From Flavobacteriaceae bacterium PS02338 (GTDB lineage Bacteria; Bacteroidota; Bacteroidia; Sphingobacteriales; Sphingobacteriaceae): a stretch of 64,000 bases of DNA. Under the pieces are notes generated by a model, which was not told where the DNA came from, ran no database searches, and saw only the letters and a program-made list of their open reading frames with translations. Each line of letters opens with the position of its first letter. The first letter of the stretch is position 1. Positions 61,162-64,000 of the stretch are shown piece after piece. The DNA lies in contig JASCOD010000001.1 of NCBI GenBank assembly GCA_029959615.1, positions 434,001 to 498,000 of the forward strand, in the 5' to 3' direction. The translations under genes and the position numbers were made by a program.

Positions 61162-63324
61162 TTACCTCAAGATAGTGACACTTCCTGTGTATCTTTTTTT
61201 CGATTTATTTGCTAAATCTAAGATGTAATAATAGCTGCCAATTGGCAAAGGTTTACCTCCTAAAACGCCATCCCAAGGAGTAATAAAGTTTTCGTTGTGA
61301 AAGACTTTTTGCCCATACCTATTAAAGATCTGCACCTTTGTTCCTACATAATCAGAAATGTTTCTAATTACCCATTGATCGTTCTTTCCGTCAGCATTTG
61401 GAGAAAAAACGTTAGGGATAAAGATGTCTTTTAGGACAGTTACTTTTACACTTGCTTCTGTTTTACAGCCTTCTGAGTTAGCTACTGTTAAGGTATATTC
61501 CGTAGTAGATTCTGGACTTGCCTGCGGATTTTTAACATTTGGATTATCCAAACCTGTAGTTGGCCACCAGCTAAAAGTTATCGCATTATCGCTTACTTCA
61601 GGTTTCAATAATTTGGGGCCGTCATTTTCGATTACAATATTTCCATCAAAGGTAACTGAAGGCAAGCTATTTACAGCTACTTTGATCTTGTTGCTAGCAA
61701 ATGGTGTACTGCATAATTCGGAGCCAGTAATTTCACAGTAAACTTCATCGTTGTTCCGCAAATTATTGGCAATATAGCTGCTAGCTGTAGCAACCTGAAC
61801 ACCATTTCTAAACCATTTAAAAGCTGGAGTAGTTCCTGCATTGGTATAGATCGGTGTAAATCGAATGATTTCTCCAACACAAATATTGTTGTTAGATGCG
61901 ACAATGTTTAAAGTAGGAATACTGCTCTGATTGACGGTAATTATTTTTTGTAAAGTAGTAGTACAGCCATTCACGTCGGTAATGGTAACGTTATAAGTAC
62001 CACTGGATGTAAATGTATTGGTAGCTTGCGTTGGTGTGGCACCTCCGTCCCATTGATAGCTTACTCCACCAGACGCAGTAAGCGTAACGACATTACAACC
62101 TGTATTGCTTCCTGTAATATCAGCTTGCCCAGCACCTATGGTAATGGTTTTTGATACTGTTGTAGAACAGCCAGTGGAGTTGGTTACTATTACAGAATAA
62201 GTTCCGCTAGTAGTGAAAGTATTGGTCGCTTGGTTAGGTGTTAATCCACCGTTCCATTGATAGGTAGTGCCACCAGTAGCAGTAAGTACACTCGTTGCGC
62301 TACAAGCAATACTATTATCAGTAATGCTTACCGTTGGACTCTGAGTTATCGTTACAATTTGATCAAACCGGTAAGTACAGCCTGTCGCATCAGTAGCAAT
62401 AACATAATAACTTCCACTACTTCTAAAGGTATTGGTAGCAGAATTTGGGTTATCCCCACCATTCCATTGATAAGAAACAGCCCCAGAGGCCGTTAATGTT
62501 GCTTCGTTACATCCATTTTTATCCCCTATAATTTTAAAGAGTGATGGCAGAAATTTGACCTCTTTAGAAGTTGAAGTTTTACATCCACTGGCATCGGTTA
62601 CGGTAACAATATAAGTTCCGCTTTGTGTAAAAGAGTTCGTAGCAGAGTTTGGTCTATCGCCTCCAGTCCATTGGTAAGCAACACCTCCAGAAGCAGTTAA
62701 GGTAATTTTGTCGCAAGCTTTGGTTTCCGCAATGTTAATTGGAAAAGGTGGTGGTCTTAATCCCCAAGTAATATTTGTATAATTTTCGGGGGTGGTAGAA
62801 TTAATGGTTACACAATCAAAATCGCCAGGGAACATAATTATCGCATAACCTTCAATTCCAGTTAAAGAAGTGTTATCGTGGAACTCCATGTTTCCACCAT
62901 CAAAAAGCACAACGTAGGGTTTCGAAAAGGTTAATTTAGAGCGTGTCCCACTACTAGCACCCAATGAAGCCAATAGCAAAACGGGGTTAGTAACAGTTTT
63001 CGAAAAACACATTTCTGTCGTTCCTCCTGCCCCTGCAGCCCAAGTAGTTGCTGGAACGGTATGATTTGGAATGGTTGCAGGATATGAAGCAAACCTTGAG
63101 TGGTTATAAATTTGTGGAGTAGAATTAAATGTAAAATTAGAAGTCATTGTCACTCCGATATTCTCACTTCCGTTAGCAATAGCTCCATTAGCTGCACGTC
63201 CAGTAAAATTACTCCATGTAGCCCAATTCACATTGTTACAGGCATCAAAAGTCTTCGTTATACCCCAAGTATGTTGGCAAATGAAGATGATTGTTAAGAA
63301 AAGAAATAGAGAGCATTTCTTCAT
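61162..63324 (-). CDS. T9SS type B cargo protein with repeated PKD-like domains
   Basis: A 720-residue secreted protein. Signal peptide about 1-21. An N-terminal domain of about 180 residues is unassigned. Four similar units of about 65-70 residues follow, each with a Gly-rich stretch (YQWNGGDNPNSATNTF, then SGTYIVTVTDASGC), as in PKD/Ig-like adhesin modules, with regular cysteines. A further Ig-like domain precedes the C-terminal type B sorting domain (IFIPNVFSPNADGKNDQWVI, VQIFNRYGQKVF, PIGSYYYILDL), which directs it through type IX secretion. Probably a surface adhesin. Its stop is at 61162 and the methyltransferase ends 6 bp upstream. Confidence 0.9.
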   Translation of the reverse strand: MKKCSLFLFLTIIFICQHTWGITKTFDACNNVNWATWSNFTGRAANGAIANGSENIGVTMTSNFTFNSTPQIYNHSRFASYPATIPNHTVPATTWAAGAGGTTEMCFSKTVTNPVLLLASLGASSGTRSKLTFSKPYVVLFDGGNMEFHDNTSLTGIEGYAIIMFPGDFDCVTINSTTPENYTNITWGLRPPPFPINIAETKACDKITLTASGGVAYQWTGGDRPNSATNSFTQSGTYIVTVTDASGCKTSTSKEVKFLPSLFKIIGDKNGCNEATLTASGAVSYQWNGGDNPNSATNTFRSSGSYYVIATDATGCTYRFDQIVTITQSPTVSITDNSIACSATSVLTATGGTTYQWNGGLTPNQATNTFTTSGTYSVIVTNSTGCSTTVSKTITIGAGQADITGSNTGCNVVTLTASGGVSYQWDGGATPTQATNTFTSSGTYNVTITDVNGCTTTLQKIITVNQSSIPTLNIVASNNNICVGEIIRFTPIYTNAGTTPAFKWFRNGVQVATASSYIANNLRNNDEVYCEITGSELCSTPFASNKIKVAVNSLPSVTFDGNIVIENDGPKLLKPEVSDNAITFSWWPTTGLDNPNVKNPQASPESTTEYTLTVANSEGCKTEASVKVTVLKDIFIPNVFSPNADGKNDQWVIRNISDYVGTKVQIFNRYGQKVFHNENFITPWDGVLGGKPLPIGSYYYILDLANKSKKRYTGSVTILR

Positions 63325-63330
63325 TGATTG

Positions 63331-63978
63331 CTATATAGCTAAGCAATTATTTTCTTTATAGAAAACCGAAGTTGCCTTATTATAAAAAAGACCAGGAGAA
63401 ATGCCGGAGAAAGAAAGTTCTTTAAATCCTTGCTTTTTTAAAAATATCCTAGCTTCTTCGTAATTTTCGCGTTCAGAGTCGTCTAGTATCAAAACTCCTT
63501 TTTCAGATAACGCCTCTATGCTGTATTTACAACAGTTGATACGATCTCTGCCGTCAACGATAATTAAATCAAACTTCTCATTAAGTAGTTTAGCCTTCTG
63601 GCTGTATTCTCCGCCCGGAATTAGCTTGGTGAAAATCATTTCTGCATTAGGGGCTTTTTCATTTACTATCTTTTTGTACCAAGCTTCATCATGCTCTACA
63701 GAAACCACTCTTTTTACATTTCTAGCATAGAACAATGTCGAATTTCCAGATCCGTATTCAAAAATTGTTAGGTCTTTGTTTAGCCTATCTTTAATAAAGT
63801 CAATGAACGAATAAGTTACCCAAGGAATAGGTTGGTTATCTGCATCTACCGCTTGATGATTATCGAAAGCAGTAAACCAGCCAATCGAAGCTAAATAACC
63901 TTTATGTCCGTATGATAATAGGGCAGATAAACGCTTAGGTTTTGCCACCAATGTTGCTAATGCTTTAAGTTTGCTCAA
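63331..63978 (-). CDS. SAM-dependent methyltransferase-like protein
   Basis: A 215-residue protein. LTIFEYGSGNSTLFYARNVKRVVSVEHDEAWY carries the SAM site and the acidic residue after strand 2; LIIVDGRDRINCCKYSIEAL is the D-G-x-D-R motif common to FkbM-like and capsular methyltransferases. The gene starts at 63978, 22 bp from the window edge, and lies 6 bp before the adhesin gene, so the two are likely co-transcribed. It may modify a surface sugar; inference. Confidence 0.8.
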   Translation of the reverse strand: MSKLKALATLVAKPKRLSALLSYGHKGYLASIGWFTAFDNHQAVDADNQPIPWVTYSFIDFIKDRLNKDLTIFEYGSGNSTLFYARNVKRVVSVEHDEAWYKKIVNEKAPNAEMIFTKLIPGGEYSQKAKLLNEKFDLIIVDGRDRINCCKYSIEALSEKGVLILDDSERENYEEARIFLKKQGFKELSFSGISPGLFYNKATSVFYKENNCLAI

Positions 63979-64000
63979 CGTTTAATAAATTTTTGAAATA

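Noticed and set aside
1..64000. rRNA or tRNA genes
   Set aside because: No cloverleaf-like or rRNA-like sequence was noticed in the gaps; reading by eye could miss a tRNA, but the gaps are short and AT-rich.

Overview
The window looks like chromosome of a member of the Bacteroidota, most probably Sphingobacteriaceae and close to Pedobacter. The evidence is low to moderate GC content, type IX secretion (T9SS) sorting domains, a TonB receptor with a carboxypeptidase-like N-terminal domain, a b558-type succinate dehydrogenase, several Bacteroidota-only families (DUF4407, DUF5687), and promoters of the TTTG / TAnnTTTG type. I see no rRNA, tRNA or CRISPR array.

Layout. 1-2001: 3' part of a PIG-L deacetylase-like gene. 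2.1-4.6 kb: lipoprotein, broken REP-type transposase, hypothetical gene, fluoride channel. 4.6-10.8 kb: two histidine-degradation genes (hutU, hutH) separated by a His/Cys-rich secreted protein and a TonB receptor. 10.9-16 kb: hydrolase, calcineurin-like phosphoesterase, Gfo/Idh/MocA oxidoreductase, OmpA-family protein. 16.2-21.4 kb: rarA with an ABC transporter pair, a GxxExxY gene enclosed by perfect 17-bp inverted repeats, and a DEAD-box helicase. 21.9-25.4 kb: sdhCAB. 25.5-34.3 kb: methyltransferase, pepT, M14 peptidase, rhomboid protease, lipoprotein, enolase-family epimerase. 34.5-43.5 kb: a peptide export island. 43.5-55.6 kb: mixed housekeeping and envelope genes, including pdhB and OmpW. 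55.7-64 kb: a glycosyltransferase and methyltransferase region with a large T9SS cargo protein and a second rhomboid.

The most distinctive region is the peptide island at about 34.5-43.5 kb. It has an HlyD-type adaptor, a C39-peptidase ABC exporter, a small HTH protein, two short genes sharing one double-glycine leader (one apparently frameshifted exactly at the leader/core junction), a CPBP-family membrane protein that could give immunity, an outer-membrane carboxypeptidase-regulatory-like protein and a YbaB-like protein. An XRE regulator is divergent from the exporter operon. Between them a perfect 9-5-9 bp palindrome lies symmetrically between two back-to-back promoters. The same palindrome plus exporter-side promoter is duplicated 7.8 kb away, upstream of a beta-barrel gene, which suggests one small regulon.

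Two other structures are not explained by ordinary annotation. One is an array of twelve consecutive 11-bp units with CG at positions 3-4 of every unit (21499-21630), upstream of sdhC. The other is a family of CCACAGATGCACAGAT inverted repeats that occurs as short palindromes and also as the ends of the element carrying the GxxExxY nuclease-like gene. At least four other palindromic intergenic repeat families are also present.
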